Shown here in pieces: positions 1-11,200 of a DNA stretch of 64,000 bases; position 1 is the first letter of the stretch; every line of letters begins with the position of its first letter. The position numbers and the translations under genes are program-made. The stretch covers positions 10,604,501-10,668,500 of the forward strand of contig OU015660.1 of NCBI GenBank assembly GCA_907165275.2, written 5' to 3'. The DNA comes from Zygaena filipendulae (taxonomy: Eukaryota; Arthropoda; Insecta; Lepidoptera; Zygaenidae). The notes under the pieces are model-generated. The model ran no database searches, was not told where the DNA came from, and saw only the letters and a program-made list of their open reading frames with translations.

Positions 1-397
1 GTATTTCCGCCGACGCGCCGAATATACAGGTTATTCATAGTTAAATTTTCCTTAATTGTAAGTCGTAAAGACGGATCCCCAGATTCAGGCTTGACTTATT
101 GCGGGATCCAAAGCTCGATGTAAAACTTCAACAAAACTTCTGGTAATAAATTTATTCTTAGATCACAAACCCGCATAAATCCGCGTTTTTAGATTTTTCT
201 GTTATTTATCAATATTTTCTAGATACTGTAAGCATGAGCTATCGAGACTTTGAATAGGCCCCTCGTTCGACCTTACACCCACTATACTAATGCACATTTG
301 CACTTTGGGTCACGTCATAGATCACAAGTCATGAGCGCAAGTAAAAATATAAAATACACATATAACAAAAACTTTATATCAACACACGGAGTCCAGC

Positions 398-624
398 GGA
401 GCTAGGATGCGCAACATGATATGTTTATCGAACGAAAGATAAAATTGTCGACACGACAAATATTTGTGGGCGTCCAAGCAAAAAAGTGCAGTAGTGGGGT
501 ATTGAGTTAAGACTAGATTCGGTTTAACATTTTTTTACCACTGGTAGACAAAACGATATATTATGTCGACGAGAATCGATAAAATGGCTCGATAAAATTT
601 TATCATGTTGCGCATCCTAGCTCC
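398..624. mobile_element. TIR element (MITE), 227 bp
   Basis: Perfect 24-bp inverted ends (GGAGCTAGGATGCGCAACAT...). The interior has no ORF. Three bases separate it from the next inverted-repeat element. Confidence 0.65.
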
Positions 625-627
625 ACA

Positions 628-796
628 GGGCCCTTATTCAGTGACCATAACGCGTCTCGTTAAGATAAGGCGCTACTTAAATTGCTTTTCCCTCGTGTTC
701 AAAGAAGTTTCACTTTAAAAAAATACATTCACGTTTCGTTTGTGATAAAGAATATAAATTTCTTATATTTTTGTTGGTCATAGTGAATAAGGGCCC
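628..796. mobile_element. TIR element (MITE), 169 bp
   Basis: Ends GGGCCCTTATTCAGTGACCA and TGGTCATAGTGAATAAGGGC are inverted, with one 2-base difference. Interior AT-rich, non-coding. Confidence 0.6.
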
Positions 797-989
797 TCCT
801 CTCGTACGGCAACGTCCGTTATTGGAGTTTTCCTTTTGATAAGACTCAAGATTTGGTAGTATTTATTTAGGGGTATAAGATTTATATTCTCATGCACGAA
901 GCTCGATTTTAATTCGCCTGGTTGCTCAGTTTTAATAATTACATATTATACTTTAGCCAAAGAACCAGACAATATTTAATACCCAAAAA

Positions 990-1175
990 AGTAACTGTCA
1001 GTTACCTTTTCACGCCCTAACTGCTCAACTGATCATCATGAAATTTAGCATACCTACACGTTGTCACTTGTCAGGAGTATAAAAAAGTAAGTACATAGGG
1101 TACTTTTAATCTCGGAATTTCCGCGGGAACTTCGAAATTAACACGGGCGAAACCACAGAGAACAGGTAGTTGGGT
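990..1175 (+). mobile_element. Degenerate Helitron-like copy
   Basis: Contains the family sentence: ...CGCGGGAACTTCGAAATTAACACGGGCGAAACC... near its CTAG-type end, and a GATCATCATGAAATTTAGCAT-like core. No TC start is clear, so it is an eroded copy. The rest of 1-1486 holds only the two MITEs and featureless AT-rich DNA. Confidence 0.45.
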
Positions 1176-1486
1176 TTCGTTTCAAAAAAATCAAAAAAAT
1201 ATAGGGATTAAAATTTGGTATTGGTATTAAATTTTATAGGGAGTGATTCACCTGCCAACAAACTGATATGCAGTTTTGGCGCATGTAACTTAGAAATAAT
1301 ATTGATGTTTTAATGAAAAAAATATTGTTATTATGATTTTTTTTTGTATTTTTTAATACTAATGAGTTAAAAAAGTCGATTTAATCGATTGATTTATTGA
1401 CAATCTTATTTTATAGTCAACCATTGGAATATTACTTACAGTAGGAGTATAGCATAATAATTCAAGTGTTTAAGATGCTAACTCAC

Positions 1487-4020
1487 CTAGATCCTTGAAT
1501 ATTGGTGTGTAAATGAGATGCATGGATGGTATCCACTAATGGATCCTTTTCTCCATACAATATCATGGTTTGGCATTTAATATCCTTCAGAATATGAGAA
1601 CAAATGTTGCCATCATTGGCTTGGAATACTTTGGTCATACTCTCCGTCCATTTGCTCCAGTATTTGGCAAAGAACTCCTCACCATACACATCAATCATTG
1701 GTTGTTTCATTCTTTGAGACCAAGTGTTTATGTCTTTGGTTTCTGTAAGAGGTTTTTAAAATTTTTGTCTATGGTCACAGTTTTTTAAGAGTAGGAAATA
1801 AGAAATTTTGTCACCAATATACAACGTGTTAATGAATTAACTGAAAACCTGAAACACCCCATTTAAAAAAATAAACAATAATATGATTAAATTATATTTT
1901 ATGTCGAAAAAATGTATACTTTAAAAGTTATTCAACCTTAGTTTGGAGGTGACCTATCTAAGAAATTCCAAGCGCTACGCCCGGCCGCGCGGTTCGAATT
2001 TTTTTGCTGCCGGCGGCTGACGTGCCAAATATTGTATTATAAATAATTTAGACATGGACTAGTGAAAATGAAAAAATATAACCTATATTAAAACATAGTG
2101 CGATCGATTCGCTTGTCGATTCTGAGCAAACTATTTATTTATTTATTTAAAGAACTTTATTGCACATTTACGTACAAAAGGCGGACTTAATGCCTAAGGC
2201 ATTCTCTACCAGTCAACCTTTTGGCTAGGGGATAGTTTCTAGTTTCGTAAACTACTTTCTAGTTTTTAGTTAATTCATTAACACGTATAAAAAACCTGTT
2301 TACTATGAATAATATGATGTTTTTGAATTTTTGGAATGGTAAAGTAACAGATGTCTAGAGCCAATTTTTGTGTCAGTCTAGAGCCAGATGAAAGATTTTG
2401 CAGATTGCAGAACTGTGTGGTTGTGGCTGTTGCTGTTGCAAATGCATTTTACTGCACATTATAATATAGATAGAAAAAGAATAGATAATAGCTATAGCCT
2501 ATAGAGAAGAGTCTATGTCATAGATTCAACGTTCAAAATTTATTTTATTCTTACTCTGGATAGCTTCTAGTTCTCTGGGCAGCATAAATGCATTAGCTCC
2601 CCATACAACCAGTTTGTTCATTACAGATGGGTACTTGGCTGCCAGGATCATGCCAGTTATACCACCATCACTCCAGCCAAGAAGTGAATATTTTGGTAGG
2701 TCTAATACCTGTAAAAGAAATATTATTATTATGTAATTATGTAACAAGAACATCATTATCTATTTCACATTAGTTGTAAAATGCATAGTACCTAACATTT
2801 GTGTGTACAAAGGTGACAGAAACTCGAATGTCATCCAAAGAGGTAGCTGGTAGAAAGAACACTGTACCTTCACTTATTAAGATCTTTGAATAAATATGAA
2901 TGACTTGTTTGCTTTATGTTTATAATGATGTTTTATAGAGGATATCTTTGGCAAAATTGTAAGTTTTGAACTGAGTAAACCAAGATTCAATAACAAAAGT
3001 ACCTATACCTACATCCAAATTATTTACACACCCTCATAAAATCATGGGCTGCCACAGCATCTTTATCATAGAAATCCAGTGCAAAATCTTTGTCAGGAGG
3101 TCGACTCTTGCCATAGCCTGGTGGGTCCCACACAATTAATGTAAACTTTTCTCTGTCAAACCCCTCTATTTGAGGTTTAAAGTCGGTCCATATGCTTCCC
3201 AGAGCACCAGGCAAGCATAAAACATTATGTGGTCCATTACCAATTTTCAGGTAATTTATATTCCACTGACCAACCTTTACTTTTTCTTCCTGAAAAATAA
3301 ATAGCACAGTTTGTATTTTGGTGATTATGTGTTTTTTTGGTCTAGATTTTTGAGCACATATTATTATCTAGGTAGGTAGGTACTAGGCTAATACAAATAC
3401 GCTCAATCCTTTTTGTGACATCACTGATTATAGAATCGTATTTACGACGCGGTCTTCTCGCGAAAACCAACATTAATTGATTTATATTTTACTAGCTGTG
3501 CCCCGCGGTTCCACCCGCGTGAGTTTCGGAGTTCCCGCGGGGATTCCGGGATGAAAATAGATAGTAGCCGATTCTCAGACTTACTGAATATGCATAAAAA
3601 ATTTCATGAGAATCGGTCAAGCCGTTTCGGAGGAGTATGGGAACGAACATTGTGACACGAGAATTTTATATATTAGATCTAATTTTGTACCATAGGCCTA
3701 TATATGATACGATACGATTCTATAATCAGTGACGTTAGTGCTCAAGAAGTCTGAAGTCCTTCCATAGAACTAGCAAAGAGTATATTAATATAAAATAACC
3801 ACTACGTCTGAAATCGAAAGGCACCAAGTTGATAACTGTACACTCAGACGAAATCTTTTTATTTCGTCTGAGACTGTACATAGGTACCTACCTTATCAAT
3901 ACTCGCGGGGGATGCAGTTATCGTAGTAGAACTAGAAAACCTATTGTATATCTTCAAATGATTAAAATTGCGATTTGGATAGAATTTCAAAATAAAACTT
4001 CTAGATGTGAATAACATCAT
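1487..4020 (-). CDS. BPHL: Valacyclovir hydrolase / biphenyl hydrolase-like protein (mitochondrial alpha/beta hydrolase), 3'-partial in window
   Basis: Serine alpha/beta hydrolase of the BPHL family, which cleaves amino-acid esters and probably acts in mitochondria. I read four coding exons: 3892-4020, 3032-3289, 2555-2708 and 1487-1742. All borders are GT-AG and the phases agree (0, 0, 1, then two bases left over). Exon 1 opens with two ATGs in an A-rich context and gives a 43-residue N terminus rich in Arg, Lys, Ser and Asn with no acidic residue until near its end, which suits a mitochondrial presequence. Exon 2 has the strand-turn residues LPGALGS and WDPPGYGKSRPPDKDF. Exon 3 has the nucleophile elbow LLGWSDGG (Ser about 142). 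Exon 4 has GEKDPLV (catalytic Asp about 247) and ends at GS. By homology the next segment should carry the catalytic His (GKHN motif in the human enzyme). I do not find it before base 1, so the last exon lies outside the window. About 265 residues are present, against about 291 for the human protein. A small palindromic insertion sits in intron 1. Confidence 0.93.
1821..2286. mobile_element. TIR element (family with 11702-12053) interrupted by a retroposon
   Basis: Ends ACAACGTGTTAATGAATTAA and TTAATTCATTAACACGT are inverted. The interior matches the element at 11702-12053 in the opposite orientation. It lies in the last visible intron of the BPHL-like gene, between exons 3 and 4, and is split by a 116-bp insertion at 2133-2248. 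Confidence 0.65.
2133..2248 (-). mobile_element. Short retroposon inserted in a TIR element, AAACT target duplication
   Basis: Minus-strand copy with an (AAAT)n tail at its left end, then the shared body ...AGAGAATGCC...GGCATTAAGT... Flanked by AAACT at 2128-2132 and 2249-2253. Comparison with the uninterrupted relative at 11702-12053 shows exactly this segment as extra. Confidence 0.65.
3491..3679 (-). mobile_element. Helitron-like non-autonomous copy
   Basis: Minus-strand copy reading from CTAG with the hairpin CCCCGCGGT...ACCCGCG to a GATCTAATATATAAAA start. Sits in intron 1 of the BPHL-like gene. Confidence 0.65.
3843..3872. mobile_element. Mini-palindrome element, copy 1 (30 bp) with 8-bp target duplication
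   Basis: Arms CTCAGACGAAAT and ATTTCGTCTGAG, perfectly complementary, around a 6-base loop CTTTTT. Flanked by ACTGTACA on both sides (3835-3842 and 3873-3880). It lies in intron 1 of the BPHL-like gene, with its right repeat about 11 bases from the splice donor at 3891. Confidence 0.8.
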
Positions 4021-4402
4021 AATTATAGTAGGATAGTAGGTATACAGTAGGCACCAGAGAGAAGGTAATCACTACGCACAAACTACTTAGTAGGGTACCT
4101 TATCTTTATTTTTAGTAGGTAACACAAACTACATAAGTGCTCTCCACATTGTGGTATCATGGTTCGCGGGTGTTTCGCGGCTGTTTCGCGGCTTCGCGCG
4201 CGAATGTGGAGCGCGCTTTAGAGATACTGTAGGTAAGTACCTACCTACTTCACAGATGCGAGAAATATTTTATTTTATAGAAATTCGTACGGAATTTTCA
4301 ATATTGTCAAATAATTAATTAGAAAGACCAGAAAAAACCTTGAGAATTACCAGAAGAAATAAACAATTCTGCATTCGCATTTCGCACCATATATTATCAT
4401 TA

Positions 4403-4601
4403 TGCTACTGCTGATACTGCTCCACCTGCGTGTTAACGCGTAAATTAGTGCGCTAATTTAGATGTGGCCAACATTTTAACGCGTTAACTTACTAACATTA
4501 CCACGTTAGACATTAACATCAACGTTAACGTTAACGCAGGTGGAGCAGTAGCATTAGACATTAACATCAACGTTAACGTTAACGTAGGTGGAGCAGTAGC
4601 A
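4403..4601. repeat. Foldback element with 48-bp direct duplication
   Basis: Two direct 48-bp copies (4506-4553 and 4554-4601) differ by one base and contain AACGTTAACGTTAACG and GGTGGAGCAGTAGCA. An inverted version of their end (TGCTACTGC...CTCCACCTGC) lies at 4403-4427. The block is bracketed by CAGAGAGAAGGTAATC at 4054 and 4612 and its inverse at 4761. Confidence 0.6.
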
Positions 4602-4839
4602 TTAGAGTAACCAGAGAGAAGGTAATCACATCTCTAAGTAGTTTGTGGGTAAACACATCAGAATTGGCAGTATGGGCCCTGTACTCTTAGCCTTTCCTAC
4701 ATAGGATAAATAAACGAAAAAAAAAAAGTTTGTGGGTAATCACTACTTAACATGGCTACCAGATTACCTTCTCTCTGATGGCTACTTACTAACTTTATAA
4801 TATGTCTAGTTAATCTGAGACTTATTTTATTTTCGCACT

Positions 4840-5560
4840 GCTGCATACAGATTGACAAGCACCGGAAAAACGCGACCTCAAAGGCGACACCGGAATGCAC
4901 GACACGAGAATCAAGATTGTACGACACGGGAATTGGTGACACCGGATTTCGTGGCCTAGCCGGCTTCGTGCTCCGTTTAGTAGTATTCAATACAATGCAG
5001 GTAGTTTTTAGTAATCACTGTCTCAAAATATGACGAAATTTTAAAAGCAATCAGTCCAAGTTTCATATTTACTAACGTAATTATTATTTATCACTTTAAT
5101 GAATTGTTAAAATTGATTATTTTTTAACATTATGTATTGGGATGTCGTGACTACATCTAAGAATTGATCAAATAATTAATGGCACCATATTTTGTCTTTA
5201 GCGCATCACCGGCCGCTACCAGGGCACGCTCACTGCGTTCGCTCGGCTCGCGAGACCTGGTAATCAGTACGAACCTAACCTAATCAAGAATGTCCGGGGT
5301 AGACTACCTTGTAATCAGTTCATGAGACCCCGACAATAATGTTGTCATTACTTTTTTTTTAATAAACAGATCTAACATAAAATATTTGTGCCCTATTTGA
5401 CAATAACTTGACCCAGTCAGTATATTAGTAAGTAACGTAAACGAGCACAAAGGAGGCGTGATTTCATCGACCAATAGGAGTGGTATCACCAATTCCGGTG
5501 CTGTGCATTCCGGCGTCTTACAATCCAGAGTCGCGCATTCCAGTGCTGTATATTCATTAG
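4840..5560 (-). repeat. Long dispersed repeat, copy 1 (inverted to 52330-53010)
   Basis: Extended similarity on opposite strands to 52330-53010, for example CAATAACTTGACCCAGT, AAACGAGCACAAA...GGAGGC and TTCAATACAATGCAG. The ends carry degenerate units of the type CATTCCGGTGTCGTGCA. No ORF of note. Confidence 0.55.
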
Positions 5561-7628
5561 GATCAAAGAGTAGGTACCTACTTGGTACCTATAGTAGTAA
5601 TTTTACTATACCAAAAGTGACCAAAAGGAACCTATTTATTTACTAGGTACCTTAGAAGAATAACTGTTCTGAGCTAGGTACCTAGTTTAGTATATTTAGA
5701 TTAATTGTTTTTTTTATAAATTTACCCCTTTTAGAGAAGGCAAAGGAATCTAAGTCCATACAGTCAATTCAGTTGTATTTTTTCTTTTTCTTCTAAAGTT
5801 ATTTACATCGAAATGCATTGATGAGATGCATTTCGATGCTTTTCCGGAACTTGTGGCAGCAACTCTTCACAGCTGAACCTTAAAAGACACTCTGTGGGAA
5901 GTTCTTTTAAAACAATAAATTCATCTTATTTCACTGTTTCCACACACTGTTTATCACTAATGGATCACTATTATGCAAAATCCACCATTTTTACAAAATA
6001 TTAATCATGATAAAGTAATTTGTAAAATAAAGACATAAAACTGCCATCCATTTAACTGGTAAGATCCCGCCAAAAGTTCGTTCGAAAATTGATTTTTTTT
6101 AAATAATTTTACCGCCCGGTACCTACGTACTAAGTCAAACACGTAAACTGGCTAAGTCAAATCTAACCTACTATAAGATCTCACATTTTTAAATAACAGC
6201 AATTGTTATAGATATCCAATAAAGCAAAGAAATAGAGTTTAATACTTGTTCATAATGTTATTTTGTTCCTATAAATACATATTTCGATTTTGCATAGAAC
6301 TTGGCACTCATTTAAATCTCCATTCTTTTTGCGGCAAAGCCCATAGCCAAGCATAATTTTTTTATTTAACTTGACTCTCCTTTTTTACATTTATATTTTT
6401 GGTGGGATATCATTACTTTTTGTAAAGAATATAAAAAATACGCGCTAAACAACACACCGTTGGCCGATTGTTTAGTTGTGCGTATTACAAGTTTTTTGTA
6501 TGGGGACACCACTTATTTTTATTTTTTTTCCTAAGCTTACACACAATTACCGAGCTGGATTCCAAATTTCATCCTTCTAGGTCATCTGGAAGTAGGTTAG
6601 ATTTAGGTACTATATGTCAGTACCTAAATCTAGTAGTTAGTAATAAAATTTTACTTTTTGACCTTCGTATCTTTATAACCATTTGAGCTAGCTCCATGAC
6701 ATTTGGGCGTCTACATGTCCTTATGGATATAATTAAACACACGTAGTTTTGTGTTTACGTTAAAGAGGTTTTGAGTTATAGAAGGGTCAAAAGGCACCAA
6801 GTGATTCGTGTAATATTACACTCGGCGCTGGCTAGCCAGTTCCTTTGCTTGAACTTGGCTTGACACGCTGCCGCGTGTCTAGATGTTTTTATCCTTTGAA
6901 CGGCAAAAAACTGTGGGAACCCTAGTCTAAACACCCAAAGAGTATATAACCACTACGCCGTTGATCGAGAAAACCAACAGTCCCAAGATATAATTTTTTT
7001 TATTTAAAGAGCCTAAGAATAAAACAACTTGTATTTGTATTAAAACTGTATTTACGTAAGTAAGCATTGGCTAGAAAGTTTAATCACTAGACATTATGCT
7101 TGTGTCAATGTTAAGTAAAAGCAAAGAACATAAAATTAAACTGTTACTCTGGGTACTAATGACCAGCAGCTTATATTTTTTGGAAAAATAAATAAATTTT
7201 ACTGTGGAATCATGTGGGTACCAACCAACCAATCAACTCTCAAAGGTAGGGTGAAAATAGTGAGAACACGCGCTTACTGCTCCAACTAACAACAAAAGAG
7301 AAAATTACGTGTTTTATAGCTGGGGGAGCCAATCTTTCCGTACATTTAGAAGTAGAAGATATTTTTGTTTACCAAGACGCTGTAAACGGTTGAATTATAA
7401 TAATAAATGCCACGACTAAAGAAAGTTAATCTACCTTTTTTCTATGGTAGAAGCCATAGACTTGTGGCTTATTTACCTAAAATCATACGAAATGTTAAAT
7501 TACATTCTTGGGTTAAATGCTTCAAAATATAATCCATTAGCCACCAAGTATCACTTGTAAAGACATTTTAAAATATTCTCATTTCACAAAACTTGATCAA
7601 GTTTCATATATTTAATTCCTTAGTAAGG

Positions 7629-7802
7629 ACCTATGCACACCACGTTTTTTAAACGCACCGTCGACGCGCGTTTGTAGCGACATAGACGCGATACGAACGC
7701 GAGTCAGACGCATGTAGACTTTTGTAGGATAAAAGCGCGCCGTCGCGCGTCTCTAAAACGCGCGTTGACGGCGCGTTTAAAAAACGTGGTGTGCACAGAC
7801 CC
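7629..7802. mobile_element. GC-rich palindromic MITE
   Basis: Inverted ends near GCACACCACGTTTTTTAAAC and GTTTAAAAAACGTGGTGTGC. The interior is full of CGCG-containing words (GACGCGCGTTT, AAACGCGCGTTGACGG). Distant look-alikes occur at 48610-48800 and 54556-54750. Confidence 0.6.
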
Positions 7803-7972
7803 TTACATGTAACATGTGGTTCAAAATCGTGTTATTTCCAGAAATTAGGTGCGGATTGTTTTGTTACTGATTTATAATCTATAATACTTTGATCTCAGTA
7901 CATTGTTTGAATGAGTACCTCATTATTTGTTATTCTATGTGACAAGAAAACAACGTACCGTACATAAATATA

Positions 7973-7978
7973 TTTATT
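7973..7978 (-). terminator. Candidate poly(A) signal of CCT1
   Basis: AATAAA on the minus strand, about 230 nt past the CCT1 stop codon. It is the most plausible cleavage signal nearby, but AATAAA is common in AT-rich DNA, so this is inference from position only. Confidence 0.35.
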
Positions 7979-8206
7979 TATGGAACACCATATTCAAATA
8001 ACAAAGTACCGAGATCTGTGCTAAGCATTTTTCAAACTGTCACAATAGACCGGTGGGCCGAATGCGAGACACACAGTTCGCCTTCGCTCGAGAAAACCTA
8101 AAAAATAAAAATGTTGTTTTCTTTTTCGGGCAAGACGCAAAGGCAATCGACCGGCCTTTGTGCAAGTTTGAATACAGCTCCAAATGTTTAAGGCCACAGT
8201 TGCACA

Positions 8207-11200
8207 CTAGTCTAGTTCGCCGGCGTTGCACGCGTCCTCATAGCTCTTGCCCTTCTGCTCGGGGTCCAGTTTGATCATGTCATCGATGCGTAGGATCGTG
8301 ATGGCCGCCTCTGTGGCGAACTTGAGCGACTTGATCTTGGAGATGGCCGGCTCCAGGACGCCGGCGGCGACGTTGTCGCGCAGCGTGCCCTCTTCCAGGT
8401 CCAGCCCCACCCATTTGAGCTGCGCGTGCTCAGTCTGACGACAAGATTACATTACCTACATTGTCTTTTTTTCTCGGCAAAACATCTTAGTCCAAGGGGT
8501 GCATTGAAAACCAGCGCTGGGTGAACATCTGGATTAAGGATGTTCATCCAGCACACGCTGAATACTCGATTACATATTGCTGTGCAGTTTTCACTGTTTT
8601 GATGGGAACTGAAGGTAGCCGGTTCGTTAGTTCAAATTTAAAAAGTGGATTTTTTTTTGGTGTAGTTTTGGACTGTATAGCGCGCTTTTTTGTGCGAATT
8701 AAAATATGTATATGTGGGGTCCTCCAAGACCGCTAGTTAACTAAATATTTTTTACTCCGACACGTAGATAAATAAAAAATTGGACACGTGTTTTTTTAAT
8801 TTTTTACATAATCATAAAATGTCGCCTGACGTCACGCCATGCTACAGTTTATAGGACGTTATGACGTCACGAACCCCCACTCTAAACTTTTGATGCGCTT
8901 TATCTAAGTATTTTTTTCATTAATTTGTAAAACAAAAATATTCGTGTCTATTATTTTTTTATTATCAAACTGACGAACTAAATAGAAATTTGATTTTCAT
9001 GCCCCGGAAACGTGCCTTTTCGATACTACAACTATACTGCAGTTTCAATTCAAAATTAGCTAAAAAAAACGATTTCCGAAAAAGCGACCTTTTTATGTGA
9101 TCCCTAATATCCGGCCTCACCTTATCTTATTTTAGACAATGGGGTGGGCAAGTAAAGCCTCGGCACTTCGACCCTTGGCATCGTTTGTACCATCCCCATC
9201 CTGTGCGCCTCCCTCTACTCCCTGAAAACCTCGACGGCGAAGGCAAGCGTGCAGTGGAGGGGTGAGAGCCTCTAGGCTAGTTGGACATAGATAAGCAATA
9301 GTGTGTTAACCCACGTTGGAGAAATTTTGGGTAAATCGTGTTTTAAAATCATTGCGTCATTTTGTTTCAGCATTTTTTTATGTTTAACATTTTTTTGGTA
9401 TTTAAACAATGTAATAAGGTAAACACATAATTGAAAAACGTTCTATAACTCTCAATAAGGCGTTTTGAATCAATAAATTAACATTGTGGGTTAACATGTT
9501 ATTGCTTATCTGCGTCCAGTTCTGGGTAAGCCGTCCCCAGTAGGGTCCGTACGTTTACGAGCCGAGGCACCGCACTCGCGCATAAGATGTGCCATTGTTG
9601 GCACGTCTACGCCGCACTTCCTGCAGCGGCCTCACCTTGGTCTGCGAGGAGTTGTGGTAGGCGCGCAGCTTGGCCACCAGGTCGGTGGCGTCGCGCGCCG
9701 CGTTCACCGCCAGCGTCTTGGGGATCACGAGGAGCGCCTGCGCGAACGCCGCTATCGCCAGCTGCTCGCGGGAGCTCTGTCGGTTGTAGCACATATTTCT
9801 CTTTGGGTTTGTTCTCAATGCAATGTTATTAGTACACACTCGGCTCCACTTTTACTCTCGAATCGTCGTGAGTCATAACCAACATTACGCACTCGTATCG
9901 TAATCCATACTAATATTATAAGGAGGTAAAGTTTGCGTGTTTGTGACGTTGTAGGGGGTAATCTTTGGATCTACTGAACAGATTTTGAAAATTCTTTCAC
10001 TTACGGTAGTCCCGAGTGACATTGAGTACTTTTTATCCCAAAATTCCCACGGGAACTCCGAAATTACCGCGGGTGAAACCGCGAGATACAGCTAGCAGAA
10101 TCTCGGAAACGGCTCCAAAGATTTTCATGAAATTTAGTATGCAGGGGTTTCGGGGGCGATTAATCGATCTAGCTAGGTTTCATTTTTAGAAAACGTCATT
10201 TTATCCGTGTTTTTAGGCAATGAAAATGAGTGGAACTGCTTTTTTACTTAACAGCAGAGGGCGCTGCGTGCGAAGCTCGGTCGCCTAGATATTGTACTAC
10301 TAGTTGTGCCCCGCGGTTTCACCCGCGTTACTTTCAGAGTTCCCGCGGAAATTACGGGATAAAAAGTACCCTATGTGTTAATCTGATGTATAAGCTATAT
10401 TATTGTAAAGTTTCATTTAAATCCATCCAGTAGTTTTTGCGTGAAAGAGTTTGGAGTTTGGTTTATCCATCCATACATTCTTAAAAACTTTCGCGTTTAT
10501 AATATCAGTAGGCTAAAACACGATTCACACAAAATAGCTGCAGTGTGGGTTGCAAGTTGCCACACTGTCGCTTATCGGTGTGCGCGGTGGTGACCGCTCA
10601 CCAGCGTGGTGGCGAAGTTCTCCAGGTAGATGGAGAGCGCCGCCTCCACGGCGCCGCCGCCGGGCGCCAGCCGGCCCGACTCGAGCACGCGCCGCACCGC
10701 GCACAGCGCGTCGTGTGCCGAGCGCTCCATCTCGTCGCAGTACGCGTCCGTGGGCCCGCGCAGGATCAGCGACGCGGCCGTGCGCGCCGACGGCCTGCCG
10801 ACGCGACAGGTACACCATTATTATACTGGTACTAGCTGTCCCCCGCGATTCCATCCGAGGTAATTTCGGAGTTCCCGCGGAGGTTGCGGGAAATAAGTAC
10901 TCTTTGTCCTTCTTTGTACCCCGACAGTAGTTTGTGCCGGAGTTCCCGCGGGAATTCCGGGATTTAAATTATCCTATCTTTTAAGTTGGACCATATTATA
11001 AATGGTTACAAAATTTTATCAAAATCCGTTCAGTAGTTTCGGAGTCCATCGCGGACAAACAACGTGACACGTGATTTATATATATTACTAAGATAAGATG
11101 GTATCTATTATTTAATTATACTGCGAACAAATTATTATGTATCTATTTCCCTGCGCCGCACTCAGGGACGCTGGTGGGACTACTGGCGCTGACTGAAAAC

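Larger units (their letters stand above)
4021..8206. other. Intergenic region between BPHL-like and CCT1 genes
   Basis: No gene supported. Holds a MITE-like piece with the GCTCCACATT/AATGTGGAGC motif at 4139-4215, the foldback block and long repeat listed separately, two perfect hairpins (5806-5838 and 6598-6632) and a GC-rich palindromic element at 7629-7802. The CCT1 3' UTR probably occupies about 7960-8206. The rest is featureless AT-rich DNA. Confidence 0.5.

Noticed and set aside
1..1486. Last exon of the BPHL-like gene
   Set aside because: No minus-strand sequence resembling the expected His-containing segment was found; probably outside the window.
3829..4014. Plus-strand open frame of 61 codons
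   Set aside because: It overlaps the minus-strand first exon of the BPHL-like gene and the mini-palindrome; antisense shadow.
4697..4990. Minus-strand open frame of 97 codons
   Set aside because: Falls in the dispersed repeat; no domain, no splice signals.
9555..9878. Several overlapping open frames around CCT1 exon 9
   Set aside because: Shadows of a GC-rich true exon in other frames.
10525..10930. Arg/Pro/Ala-rich open frames around CCT1 exon 8
   Set aside because: Alternative frames of the real exon extended into a Helitron-like copy.
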